Source: Tepidimonas taiwanensis
Lineage (GTDB): Bacteria; Pseudomonadota; Gammaproteobacteria; Burkholderiales; Burkholderiaceae_C
Length of the DNA: 64,000 nucleotides
Reading direction: 5' to 3'
NCBI RefSeq assembly: GCF_020162115.1
Contig: NZ_CP083911.1
Location: forward strand, 1,984,001-2,048,000
Below are positions 1 to 7,981 of this stretch, one piece after another. The position numbers and the translations under genes were made by a program. How positions within the stretch are numbered: the stretch's first letter is position 1; the number at the start of each line of letters is the position of its first letter. Under the pieces are notes generated by a model, which saw only the letters and a list, made by a program, of their open reading frames with translations, searched no databases and was not told the origin of the DNA.

Positions 1-123
1 GCCCCAGTACGCTGCCTGCAAGCCGGCGAGCATCCACACGATCACGCCCGCCCACCGGGCGGCGCGTGCCAACGGCGCACGGGCGGACGTCGGGGTAGTG
101 GGAGAACGGCGCCATTCACGCAT
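1..123 (-). CDS. partial membrane protein N-terminus (possibly GspC)
   Basis: Only the first 41 codons are inside the window; the gene runs off the left edge on the minus strand. It starts at an ATG and reads a basic N-terminus followed by one hydrophobic stretch (WAGVIVWMLAGLQAAYW), so it is probably a single-pass inner-membrane protein with a short cytoplasmic head. It lies 38 bp downstream of phoX in the same direction. That topology, and the fact that the nearby type II secretion operon lacks gspC, make GspC a reasonable guess, but no family-specific residues are visible and any bitopic membrane protein would fit. The Shine-Dalgarno sequence is weak. Confidence 0.35.
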   Translation of the reverse strand, partial: MREWRRSPTTPTSARAPLARAARWAGVIVWMLAGLQAAYWG

Positions 124-161
124 GAACGCAAGTATCACCGATTCCCGCGCCCGATCCGGCG

Positions 162-2348
162 TCAGGTGCCGATGACACTGCCGTCGTTTTTGGTGATCAT
201 CACCGTGGCCGAGCGGGGCCGTGCCAAGGCGCCGCCCGCGCCGTAGCCCTCATTGCCGGGCCAATGGCTGGTATAGCGGGTCGGATCGCCGATCGCGGCA
301 GGATCGGTCTCCTCGCCCGGGTGCTGGACGTTGACGAAAATCACTTTGCCATCGGGTGTTTCGCACAAGCCCGTGATTTCCTGATCCTTCGGACCGACGA
401 GGAAGCGCTTGAGCGTATTGGCACTGGGCTTGCGGCCCATGTAGGTCGTCACCCGCGTCGTGCCGTAGTCCAGCGTCACCGGCCCGCCGTCGCCCACGCG
501 TCCTGGAACGGCCGCGAGCATCATGCAGTTGCTCTCGTCGACCATTGCCCCGTCGTCGGTCTGAATCCAGCACAGGCCCGTCACCTGCGAAAACACCAGA
601 CCGTCTGGGCTCGAAAAGTCCTGATCGTCGGTCAAACCCGAGAGATTGACCAGCGTCGGCGACGCATCGGACTCTGCACCGAACAGGAACACGTCCCACG
701 TAAAGGCCGTCGCCGCGGGGTCTGCGTCCCGGATGCGCAGGATGTGGCCGTTGACGTTGCCCTGAAGCGTGGTCGTGCCGCCGCGCAGATCGGCGTACGC
801 ACGCGGGTTGGCCGGGTCGACCGCCACGTGGGACGAGCTGGTCGGGTTGACGCGGCGGTTGCTGTTGTTGGTCAGCGTGATGTAGAGCTCGCCAGTTTTC
901 GGGTTCACGTTGCCCCACTCCGGGCGGTCCATCTTGGTCGCGCCCGCGGCATCGGCGGCGATGCGCGCGTGGATCAACACATCGCCATCATCGGCAAAGC
1001 GGTACGTGGTGTAGTTGGCCACGGCCGGGTTGGCGAGGCTCAGCTCCACCCACGTCCCGGTTCCGTCGGCGTGGAACTTGGCCGCGTAGAGCTTACCGCT
1101 GTCCAGGTATTTGTCCCCGACGGCGATGCGATCGGAGCGGTTGGCATCTGCCGGATCCCACGTTTGCGTGGACACGAACTTGTAGATGTACTCGTTTCGC
1201 GCGTCGTCGCCCATGTAGACGGCGACCTTCTTACCGGCTTCCGCGCGTACGGCAGCGCCCTCGTGCGCCATGCGACCCAGGGTCGTGCGTTTTTTGATCA
1301 CCGCCGTCGCGTTGTAGGGGTCGATTTCGGTGACGTAGCCCTGGCCGAAAAACTCGTTGCGGTAGTCGTCCGTGGCCGTGGCCCCGCGCACGCTGGTGTT
1401 CCAGCGGGTAAAGCGCTCATCGCCGCTCTGGGCGGTATCCCATTGGTACACGTGGGGCGAACCCCGCTCCGCGGTCACGCCCTTGCCATAGCGGGCAAAC
1501 GCCACGTTCTCGTTGGCGCTGCGGCGCTCGTTGTCGCCGGCATCCCGGGCGAAGAAAGCTGCCCAGTTCTCCTCACCGGTCAGCAGCGTGCCCCACGGCG
1601 TCTTGCCGGTGCCGCAGTTGTTGACGGTACCCCGCGTGCGCGTGCCGTCCGGGGAATACTTCGTGCGCAGCAACGCATGACCCCGCGCGGGCCCAGCGAT
1701 TTCGATCGGCGTTTCGGTAGTGATGCGGCGGTTGAACGGCGAACCCTGGACGTAGGCAAAACGCCCGTTCGTGCCCTTGGCGATCTCGACGATGGTCACG
1801 CCCATGGCATGCATCTCCTTGAGCACCTCGGCGTCGGGCCGGGGTGCCGGACTGGGACCGTTGGGATGCAGGAACGTCTGGGTGACCCACTCGTGGTTGA
1901 TCCCCAGCAGCGCGCGGGTCGTGCTGCGGTCGTCGCGCTGGCCACTGGCGGAAAGGCCGAAATATTCCATCCCGTCGTGCCACTCGCCGCAGCGGCGATC
2001 GAAGTCGGTGTCGGTGCCGTCGTTGCGGAACGCCGGAACCCCGCTGAAGAGCGGGTCCCCCATCGCGATGAGCACCTGCGCGCTATAGCCGCCGGGAACG
2101 GTGAACCGGTCGGCCAGCGATTTGGGAACGGCCTGAAAACCCAGCAGTGGCACATCGTCGTCGCCGCCACCGCACGCGGTGAGCGTCAAGCCGCCAAGCA
2201 CGGCCGTCGCCGCGGTACCGACACCGCCGCGCAACAGCGAACGCCGACTCAGGCGCGCCGCGAGGATGGACTCGAACGTGGTGTTGTCTGACGTGTTGTC
2301 GGACGTCTCGTCGTGATGGTGTAAGGGGATGCGGTCGATGGCAGACAT
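162..2348 (-). CDS. phoX: PhoX-family alkaline phosphatase (DUF839), Tat-exported
   Basis: A 728-residue protein of the PhoX/DUF839 family, calcium/iron-dependent phosphomonoesterases that release phosphate from organic esters in the periplasm or outside the cell. Residues 34-60 form a twin-arginine signal (SRRSLLRGG then a hydrophobic stretch) ending near LTACGGGDDD; the Cys could make it a lipoprotein, although Tat export followed by signal peptidase I is the family norm. Family-typical segments are present along the beta-propeller: TGEENW, MAHEGA, YMGDD, NVNPKTGELY, FSSPDGL and CETPDGK. The start has AGGAG six bases upstream. It is divergent from the type II secretion operon, and a Pho-box-like site lies about 60 bp upstream, as expected for a phosphate-starvation gene. 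The family call is secure; the exact substrate is not known from sequence. Confidence 0.88.
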   Translation of the reverse strand: MSAIDRIPLHHHDETSDNTSDNTTFESILAARLSRRSLLRGGVGTAATAVLGGLTLTACGGGDDDVPLLGFQAVPKSLADRFTVPGGYSAQVLIAMGDPLFSGVPAFRNDGTDTDFDRRCGEWHDGMEYFGLSASGQRDDRSTTRALLGINHEWVTQTFLHPNGPSPAPRPDAEVLKEMHAMGVTIVEIAKGTNGRFAYVQGSPFNRRITTETPIEIAGPARGHALLRTKYSPDGTRTRGTVNNCGTGKTPWGTLLTGEENWAAFFARDAGDNERRSANENVAFARYGKGVTAERGSPHVYQWDTAQSGDERFTRWNTSVRGATATDDYRNEFFGQGYVTEIDPYNATAVIKKRTTLGRMAHEGAAVRAEAGKKVAVYMGDDARNEYIYKFVSTQTWDPADANRSDRIAVGDKYLDSGKLYAAKFHADGTGTWVELSLANPAVANYTTYRFADDGDVLIHARIAADAAGATKMDRPEWGNVNPKTGELYITLTNNSNRRVNPTSSSHVAVDPANPRAYADLRGGTTTLQGNVNGHILRIRDADPAATAFTWDVFLFGAESDASPTLVNLSGLTDDQDFSSPDGLVFSQVTGLCWIQTDDGAMVDESNCMMLAAVPGRVGDGGPVTLDYGTTRVTTYMGRKPSANTLKRFLVGPKDQEITGLCETPDGKVIFVNVQHPGEETDPAAIGDPTRYTSHWPGNEGYGAGGALARPRSATVMITKNDGSVIGT

Positions 2349-2409
2349 GGCGACTCCTATGCCGTGAGGAAATGACGGAGTAAACGCCGCGACACGTTAG
2401 GCCCGATCG

Positions 2410-2427
2410 ATGAAAAAATCGTGACAC
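2410..2427 (-). promoter_or_regulatory. candidate Pho box upstream of phoX
   Basis: On the minus strand this reads GTGTCAC-GATT-TTTTCAT: two 7-base half-sites with a 4-base spacer, each matching 5 of 7 positions of the PhoB consensus CTGTCAT. It lies 61 bp before the phoX ATG and is followed after 10 bases by TAACGT, a weak -10-like hexamer, which is the usual geometry of PhoB-activated promoters. The match is imperfect, so this is inference supported by the gene it precedes. Confidence 0.42.
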
Positions 2428-2446
2428 CCCTGCACCCGTTCGCCCC

Positions 2447-2477
2447 TGGACGGGTGACGCCCCTGCTTGCGTATCAT
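2447..2477 (+). promoter_or_regulatory. weak candidate promoter of the gsp operon
   Basis: TGGACG (4 of 6 to the -35 consensus) and TATCAT (5 of 6 to the -10 consensus) are separated by 18 bases. Transcription would start at about the ATG at 2484, implying a very short leader or a downstream start codon. Seen by eye only; the spacer is slightly long. Confidence 0.25.
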
Positions 2478-2483
2478 TGGTGC

Positions 2484-2984
2484 ATGCAACGCGCCATGCC
2501 TGCCCCACCTCCCTCTTCCGCTGCCGTGGCCGCCCTCCCATCGCGGTTCAACGCTTCGGCCGCCCCGCGCTTCCGCGCGCAGCGCGCCTTCACGCTGATC
2601 GAGCTGATGGTGATCCTGGTCATCATCGGCGTGCTGGCCGCGCTGATCGTCCCCAACGTCATCGACCGGGCGGACGAGTCGCGCGTGACGGCCGCGCGGT
2701 CCGATGTGGCCAACCTGATGCAGGCGCTGAAGCTCTACCGGCTCGACAACCAGCGTTTCCCCACGCAGCAACAGGGCCTGCAGGCGCTGGTGCAGCGCCC
2801 GACGCAGGAGCCGGTACCACCGAACTGGCGGCCGTACCTCGAAAAACTGCCCAACGACCCGTGGGGCCGCCCGTACCAGTACCTCAATCCCGGCACCTAC
2901 GGCGCCGTCGACGTCTTTTCGCTGGGGGCCGACGGCCAGCCCGGCGGCGAAGGCAACGATGCCGACATCGGCAGCTGGCAGTAG
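2484..2984 (+). CDS. gspG: type II secretion major pseudopilin GspG
   Basis: GspG is the main subunit of the periplasmic pseudopilus that drives export through the GspD secretin. The N-terminal methylation/hydrophobic motif FTLIELMVILVIIGVLAALI begins at residue 36, with Glu at +5 as required for assembly, followed by the family-typical region DNQRFPTQQQGLQAL and a C-terminal part rich in DPWGRPYQY, SLGADGQPGGEG and DIGSW (calcium-binding loop). Length is 166 aa from the chosen ATG. An in-frame GTG at 2421 and an ATG at 2496 are alternatives and no start has a clear ribosome-binding site. Two oddities: the leader is about 35 residues instead of the usual 6-10, and the residue before the cleavage point is Ala (codon GCC at 2586) rather than Gly. 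It overlaps gspH by 26 bp. Confidence 0.93.
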   Translation: MQRAMPAPPPSSAAVAALPSRFNASAAPRFRAQRAFTLIELMVILVIIGVLAALIVPNVIDRADESRVTAARSDVANLMQALKLYRLDNQRFPTQQQGLQALVQRPTQEPVPPNWRPYLEKLPNDPWGRPYQYLNPGTYGAVDVFSLGADGQPGGEGNDADIGSWQ

Positions 2985-3405
2985 CCGCCCGCCTGCGGCA
3001 CGCGGCTTCACGCTGTTGGAGCTGCTGGTGGTGATCACCATCATCGGCGTGGCGAGCGTGGGCGTCGCGTGGTCGTTGCGCGACACCGACGCGGATCGGC
3101 TGGACGAGCAGGCGCAGCGGCTGCAGACACAGATCGAGGTCGCACGCACGCTGGCCCGCGCGACGGCCACACCCGTGCGGCTGCGGTTGCGCCCCAACGG
3201 ATACGCGTTCGAGGGTCTGCCGGACGACGACACGGGACTGGCCCGCGAACACGCGTGGCTCGCTCCCCACATCCAGGCGCGCAGCGACGCGCCCATCACC
3301 CTGGGGCCGGAAGCGCTGGGGACACCGCTGCGGCTGGAGCTCACCTTGGGCCAGGCCCGGCGGGTGCTGCATTCCGACGGGTGGTCGCCGGTGACGATCG
3401 AATGA
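2959..3405 (+). CDS. gspH: type II secretion minor pseudopilin GspH
   Basis: A 148-aa prepilin-like protein with the cleavage motif ARG|FTLLELLVVITIIGVASVGVAW at residues 14-36, including Gly at -1 and Glu at +5. GspH is a minor pseudopilin at the pseudopilus tip and is processed by the prepilin peptidase GspO/PilD. The rest is the usual variable beta-rich domain, ending with GWSPVTIE. The ATG lies inside the 3' end of gspG, and the stop overlaps the gspI start, so translation is likely coupled through gspG-H-I. The minor-pseudopilin identity rests on operon position and the motif, since sequence beyond the N-terminus is poorly conserved in this family. Confidence 0.85.
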   Translation: MPTSAAGSSRPPAARGFTLLELLVVITIIGVASVGVAWSLRDTDADRLDEQAQRLQTQIEVARTLARATATPVRLRLRPNGYAFEGLPDDDTGLAREHAWLAPHIQARSDAPITLGPEALGTPLRLELTLGQARRVLHSDGWSPVTIE

Positions 3406-3806
3406 AAGACCGGGGCATGGACACGCGCGGGCGGTGGGCGCGACGGCGATCGGCGGGCTTCACGCTGGTCGAAGTGCTGGCGGCGCTCGCGGTCATGGCG
3501 GTGGCGCTGGCCGCCGGGAGCCAGGCCAGCGCGGCGCTGACGCGGCTCGCGGAGCGCCAGACGCTGCAGTGGTTGGCGCAACGTTGTGCCGAGAACGCCC
3601 TGGTGGCGGTGCGGCTGGATCCGGTCTATCCGGCGCCGGGTATCCGGACCGAGGCGTGTGCGCAGGGCGGACAGCGCTTCACGGTCGTGCTCGACACCGG
3701 CACCACGCCCAACCCGAGCTTTCGACGCCTGCAGGTGCGCGTGGCGCTGGCCGATCGGCCGGATGAGACGCTGCTGCGCACCACGACGATCGTGGGGCGG
3801 CACTGA
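3402..3806 (+). CDS. gspI: type II secretion minor pseudopilin GspI
   Basis: A 134-aa minor pseudopilin with the processing motif SAG|FTLVEVLAALAVMAVALAA near residues 16-38. GspI nucleates the I-J-K tip complex of the pseudopilus. The ATG at 3402 overlaps the gspH stop in an ATGA arrangement, which decides the start. The mature part shows the family signs of a short globular domain (WLAQRCAENALVAVRLDP, PNPSFRRLQVRVAL). Its stop overlaps the gspJ start (TGATG), so it is one cistron in a tightly coupled operon. Confidence 0.87.
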   Translation: MKDRGMDTRGRWARRRSAGFTLVEVLAALAVMAVALAAGSQASAALTRLAERQTLQWLAQRCAENALVAVRLDPVYPAPGIRTEACAQGGQRFTVVLDTGTTPNPSFRRLQVRVALADRPDETLLRTTTIVGRH

Positions 3807-4441
3807 TGCGTCGACACGTTGGCCACGGTTTCACGCTGGTCGAGCTGCTGGTGGCGCTGGCCGTGCTGGCCCTGCTGGCGGCCATGGGCTGGCGCGGCAC
3901 CGAAGCCCTGCTGAGCACCCGCGAGGGGGTGGAGCGCACGTCGCAGGCGCTGCTGGGCTGGCAAACGGCGTTGGCCCAGTGGCAAGCCGACTGGGACGCG
4001 AGCGTCACCGGGGACACGCCCGGCGGGGAGGGCGACCTTCCCCGCTGGTCGGCCAGCGACGTGGGGGTGCGCTGGGTGCGGCGCACGCCGGACGGTGGCG
4101 ATGCGCCCCCGGGGTGGCAGGTGGTGGCCTGGGGACCCGCGGTGGACGCCAGCGGGCAGCGCCGCTGGACGCGGTGGGTCTCGGCGCCCGTGCGCGACCA
4201 CGCGGCGCTGGGGATCGCTTGGGCCACGGCCCTGTCACGCCTGGGCAGCGACGGGGTGCGCACGGTGCCGATCGAGGGCTGGACGCTGCAAGTATGGCGC
4301 GACGGGGGCTGGCGCCCCCCCGACGACGGCCCCCCGCCGCCGGCGGTGCGGCTGGTGTTGCAACCCGCGGCGGGCACGGCACTGGGCGGCCCCGTCCAGG
4401 TGGACTGGGTAGCGCCCCGGATCGCGGGGGGCAAGCGATGA
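3806..4441 (+). CDS. gspJ: type II secretion minor pseudopilin GspJ
   Basis: A 211-aa pseudopilin with a short leader and the motif GHG|FTLVELLVALAVLALLAAM, then helix-forming residues (GTEALLSTREG) and a beta-rich C-terminal domain typical of GspJ. It forms the pseudopilus tip with GspI and GspK and sits in the inner membrane before assembly. The ATG overlaps the gspI stop, and its own stop overlaps the gspK start at 4438. The assignment follows motif, length (about 200 aa is usual) and operon order. Confidence 0.87.
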   Translation: MRRHVGHGFTLVELLVALAVLALLAAMGWRGTEALLSTREGVERTSQALLGWQTALAQWQADWDASVTGDTPGGEGDLPRWSASDVGVRWVRRTPDGGDAPPGWQVVAWGPAVDASGQRRWTRWVSAPVRDHAALGIAWATALSRLGSDGVRTVPIEGWTLQVWRDGGWRPPDDGPPPPAVRLVLQPAAGTALGGPVQVDWVAPRIAGGKR

Positions 4442-5406
4442 GGGCCGCCGCCCATCGCCAGCGCGGCGCGGCGCTGCTGGTGGCGCTGCTGACCGTCGGC
4501 CTGGTCACGACGTTGGCGGCCACCGCCTACTGGCGGCAGTGGCAGGCGTGGGCCATCGAGCGCACGGAGCGCGAACGCGCGCAGGCGGGCTGGCTGCTGA
4601 CCGGCGCGCTGGACTGGGCGCGGCTCATCGTGCGCGAGGACGGCCGCGCCAGCAGCGTCGACCACTTGGGCGAACCGTGGGCCGTGCCGCTGCAACCCAC
4701 GCGGCTCGCCGCCTTTCTGGAGCGCACCGCAGAGGAAGACGACACCCCGTCGGCGTGGTTGTCCGGCCGCATCGAGGACGCCCAGGGGCGGCTCAACTGG
4801 CGCAACCTGATCGAGGTCGTGGGGGAGCGGCCCCGGATCGTCCCGGCGGAGTTCGCCCGCTTCGAGCGGCTCTTTCAACAGCTCGGCTTGCCCCCGCAGG
4901 AGCTGCAGCGCGTCGCCGAGGCGCTGGTGCAGGCGTGGTCGAAAGCCGCCGAGCCGGGCACGGCGCGGCCGCTGCCGCCGCAACGGTTAGGGGACCTGCG
5001 CGCGCTGGGTCTGTCGGAGCCGACCCTCGCGGCCCTGGAGCCATGGACGGTATGGCTGCCAACCGCCACCCCGCTCAACGTCAACACGGCACCCGCCGTC
5101 GTACTGCAGGCGGCCATCCCCGGACTGGACGCCGCGACGGCGCAACGGGTGGTGGAGCAGCGCGCGCAACGCCACTACGCCACGCCACAGGCGTTCGTCG
5201 CCGCGCTGGCACGCCCCGACCTCGCGGTGGACGTCACGCGGCTGGACGTGAGCAGCCATTACTTTCTCGTGACCGGCCGGGTGCGGTTGGATGCCCTGAC
5301 GGTGGAGCAGCGCGCGCTGCTGGCCCGCGACGGCACGCGCGTGAACGTGCTGTGGCGCCAGCAGCGTCCTGTTTCCGCCGACCGTCCCCCGGCAGGGAAC
5401 GGGTAA
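4438..5406 (+). CDS. gspK: type II secretion minor pseudopilin GspK
   Basis: A 322-aa GspK, the largest minor pseudopilin, which caps the pseudopilus tip. The N-terminus RQRG|AALLVALLTVGLVTTLAA has Gly before the cleavage point and, as is normal for GspK, no Glu at +5. Further on there are the family features GRINxxD-like 'GRIEDAQGRLNWRNL' (shortened here), the helix-hairpin-helix-like segment LNVNTAPAVVLQAAIPGLD, and the closing region SSHYFLVTGRVRLD. The start ATG overlaps the gspJ stop. A longer upstream open frame is only a high-GC extension without a plausible start. Confidence 0.9.
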   Translation: MRAAAHRQRGAALLVALLTVGLVTTLAATAYWRQWQAWAIERTERERAQAGWLLTGALDWARLIVREDGRASSVDHLGEPWAVPLQPTRLAAFLERTAEEDDTPSAWLSGRIEDAQGRLNWRNLIEVVGERPRIVPAEFARFERLFQQLGLPPQELQRVAEALVQAWSKAAEPGTARPLPPQRLGDLRALGLSEPTLAALEPWTVWLPTATPLNVNTAPAVVLQAAIPGLDAATAQRVVEQRAQRHYATPQAFVAALARPDLAVDVTRLDVSSHYFLVTGRVRLDALTVEQRALLARDGTRVNVLWRQQRPVSADRPPAGNG

Positions 5407-5407
5407 G

Positions 5408-6682
5408 ATGCCGCCCGTCGCGTTCACGGCCCCACCGATGCTGCTGCTTTGCCCCCAGTTTGCCGTCGCCAGCGATGCGAGCCATGGCGCTCGCGGCGCC
5501 GACCTCTCGCACTGGCGCTGGGCGCGCAGCACCGACGGACAGACCATCGACGCCAGCGGTATCGTCGGGCGGACCGAGCTGGACGCCCTCTCCCCCGCCG
5601 AAGGGTGCGTGCTCGTGTGGCCGCTGCAGGCTGTGTCGTGGCACCGCGTGCGGCTGCCCGCCGGCCGTGCCGCCCGCAGCGCGGCCGTCATCGCGGGGCT
5701 GCTGGAAGACGCGGTGCTCGACGACCCCGCGGCGCTGCACGTGGCGCTGGAACCCGCGGCCCGCCGCCGTCGCGAGGCCGGCGAGGTCTGGGTCGCCGTC
5801 TGTCACCGTGAGGCGCTCGAATCCGCGCTCGCGCCGCTGCTGCAGCAGGGCTGGGCGGTGCAGGCCATCGTGCCCGAGGTGGCCCCGCAACCGCAGGAAC
5901 TGGCGTGGGCGCATGCGATCGACGAGATCCCGCACCTGACGCTCGCCGGCCCGCACGGCGTCCTCACCCAGCGCTTGATGCCGGGGGGGATGCCGGGTGG
6001 GATGGCGGACGCGTTGGCGGGGGACGATTCGCCCCCGTCGGCCTGGGCGGACGCCACGACGATCCAGGAGGCGCAACGTCACCTGCCGGATTGGCCGTGG
6101 CAGGTGGTGCCGGCGGGGCACGTCTGGCTGCACACGCTGGCACAGGGCTGGAACCTGGCGCAATTCGACCTCGCCGCGCGTGTCGGCGGCGTGGGGTGGC
6201 ACCGGCTGCAGTCGGCCGTGCGCGCCGTCTGGTACCGGCCGGAGTGGCGCGCGGCGCGCTGGGGCCTCGCGGCTTCGGTCGCGCTGCCGCTGGTGGCGCT
6301 GCCCGCGCTGGCGTGGCAGCAACGCCAGCAGGAACAGGCGTTGCGCGCAGCCCTGCTGCACACCGCGCGGCAGGCGCTGCCGGACACGCCGGTCTTGCTG
6401 GACCCGGTGCGGCAGGTGCAACAGGCGCTCGCACGCGAGCGGGCCCGTGCCGGTGACGTGCCACCCGCGCTGCTGGAGCGCGTGCTGCACGCCTGGGGCA
6501 GCGCGGACGGGCTGCCGCCGCTGCGCGCCCTGCAGGCAGACGATGCCGGCGTCCGCATCGACACCGACCCCGGGCTCGGCGCCGATCGCCTGGCCGCCGC
6601 GATCGCCCCCCACGGGCTGGTCGCCCGCCCCGGCCTGCCCGGTCAGTGGACCCTCACGCCCGCGCGGGAGGGGGGGCGATGA
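5408..6682 (+). CDS. gspL: type II secretion inner-membrane platform protein GspL
   Basis: A 424-aa GspL. The N-terminal 230 or so residues are the cytoplasmic actin-like domain that binds the GspE ATPase (e.g. VSWHRVRLPAGRAARSAAVIAGLLED), followed by one membrane span near LAASVALPLVALPALAW and a periplasmic ferredoxin-like domain that pairs with GspM. It starts one base after the gspK stop and its stop overlaps the gspM ATG. The sequence is divergent, as usual for GspL, and the assignment is strengthened by its place between gspK and gspM. Confidence 0.86.
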   Translation: MPPVAFTAPPMLLLCPQFAVASDASHGARGADLSHWRWARSTDGQTIDASGIVGRTELDALSPAEGCVLVWPLQAVSWHRVRLPAGRAARSAAVIAGLLEDAVLDDPAALHVALEPAARRRREAGEVWVAVCHREALESALAPLLQQGWAVQAIVPEVAPQPQELAWAHAIDEIPHLTLAGPHGVLTQRLMPGGMPGGMADALAGDDSPPSAWADATTIQEAQRHLPDWPWQVVPAGHVWLHTLAQGWNLAQFDLAARVGGVGWHRLQSAVRAVWYRPEWRAARWGLAASVALPLVALPALAWQQRQQEQALRAALLHTARQALPDTPVLLDPVRQVQQALARERARAGDVPPALLERVLHAWGSADGLPPLRALQADDAGVRIDTDPGLGADRLAAAIAPHGLVARPGLPGQWTLTPAREGGR

Positions 6683-7206
6683 CGGCGTCACCGCTCGCCC
6701 GCCTCGGCGCCGACTGGCAAGCCCGCTGGCGCGCGTGGCCAGCGGCGTGGCGCCGCGCTGTCGTCGTCGCCTTGGCGGGTGGCATCGCGCTGGCCGGCTG
6801 GTACGGGGTGTGGGGACCGGCGTGGCGTCAGTGGCGCGACGGTCCTGCGCGCCTGGCGCAGCAGCGCGAGGCGGTCGCGGCCCTGCAGCGCGACGCGGCG
6901 GCCCTCGCCCGCTGGCGTCAGGCGCCGGATGCCGCCCTGCTGCCGGCGACGCCCGAGCAGGCGCGCGAGGCCTTGCTGACCACCAGCCGCCGCTGGCTGG
7001 GTCCGCAGGTCCGGGTCGCGGCGGCCGAAGGCGGCTGGGACATCGTGTTCGAAGGGGCGCGCGCCGAGGACCTGGCGGTGTGGCTGGTCGAGCTGCGCAC
7101 CACGCTGGGCCTGTCGGTCGTGCGCGCGCAGTGGACGCGGGATCCGGCCAGCGGCCGGTGGCAGGGGTCGGTGACCGCCTCGTCGGGAGCCGCGCGCGAT
7201 GGCTAA
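6679..7206 (+). CDS. gspM: type II secretion inner-membrane protein GspM
   Basis: A 175-aa bitopic protein: short basic cytoplasmic tail, membrane span at about residues 22-40 (AVVVALAGGIALAGWYGVWG), then a coiled-coil-like helix with AQQREAVAALQRDAAAL and a small periplasmic ferredoxin-like domain. GspM forms the GspL-GspM part of the assembly platform. The ATG at 6679 overlaps the gspL stop (ATGA) and is preferred to a GTG 33 bp upstream. It overlaps gspN by 8 bp. Confidence 0.85.
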   Translation: MTASPLARLGADWQARWRAWPAAWRRAVVVALAGGIALAGWYGVWGPAWRQWRDGPARLAQQREAVAALQRDAAALARWRQAPDAALLPATPEQAREALLTTSRRWLGPQVRVAAAEGGWDIVFEGARAEDLAVWLVELRTTLGLSVVRAQWTRDPASGRWQGSVTASSGAARDG

Positions 7207-7981
7207 GGGCTGGCGCGTTCCGCTGGTCGCGGCCGCGCTGGGCGCGGGCGTGGGCAGCGTCGTGTTCGCGCCCGCACGCTGGTGGGCCGTCGTGGTCGAC
7301 CACACCACCCAGGGGCGCGTACAACTCCAGTACACCCAGGGTACGGTCTGGCGGGGCCGAGCCGACGTGATCCTGACCGGCGACGGGGGCGTGTTGCGGC
7401 TGCCCGGCGGGCTGGCGTGGGATTGGGGTTGGACGGCCACCCCCCGGCCCGCGGTGACCGTCACGCTGACGCTGCCGTGCTGCGCCACCTCGCCGTGGGT
7501 GTGGCGGCTGACACGCTCCGACACGGGGTGGATGGTCACGACGGATGCCCAGCGGCTGACCGCAGATCTCGCCTGGCTGTCGGCGCTGGGGTCGCCGTGG
7601 AACACGCTCGGCCTGCAGGGCACGGTGGCGGTGGAGGTCGCGCCGGTGCGCTGGCCGCTCGGCACCGCAACCGCCGATCCGGCAAACGACGGGCTCCGCT
7701 GGACAGCGCGGGTCACCGACCTGTCGTCGACCGTGGCCACCGTGCGGCCGCTGGGCAGCTACCGGCTCGAAGGCGCGTGGACGCCCGCCGGCGGCCCCAC
7801 GCTGACGCTCTCGACACTGTCGGGCGATCTGCGACTCGAAGGCAGCGGCGGCTGGGAGCGAGGGCGGTTTCGCTTCCAGGGGTTGGCGCAGGCCACACCG
7901 CAGCGGCTGGAAGCGCTGTCGAATCTGTTGAACCTGCTGGGCCGGCGCGACGGCGACCGCGCCCACCTCAAAATCGGATGA
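7199..7981 (+). CDS. gspN: type II secretion protein GspN
   Basis: A 260-aa protein of the GspN family, with one N-terminal membrane span (VPLVAAALGAGVGSVVFAPARWW) and a periplasmic beta-rich region with LPGGLAWDWGW and LSGDLRLEGSGGW. GspN is present in only some type II systems and its role is not settled; structural likeness to AsmA-like beta-taco proteins is known for the family. The gene overlaps gspM by 8 bp and gspD by 4 bp. Confidence 0.82.
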   Translation: MAKGWRVPLVAAALGAGVGSVVFAPARWWAVVVDHTTQGRVQLQYTQGTVWRGRADVILTGDGGVLRLPGGLAWDWGWTATPRPAVTVTLTLPCCATSPWVWRLTRSDTGWMVTTDAQRLTADLAWLSALGSPWNTLGLQGTVAVEVAPVRWPLGTATADPANDGLRWTARVTDLSSTVATVRPLGSYRLEGAWTPAGGPTLTLSTLSGDLRLEGSGGWERGRFRFQGLAQATPQRLEALSNLLNLLGRRDGDRAHLKIG

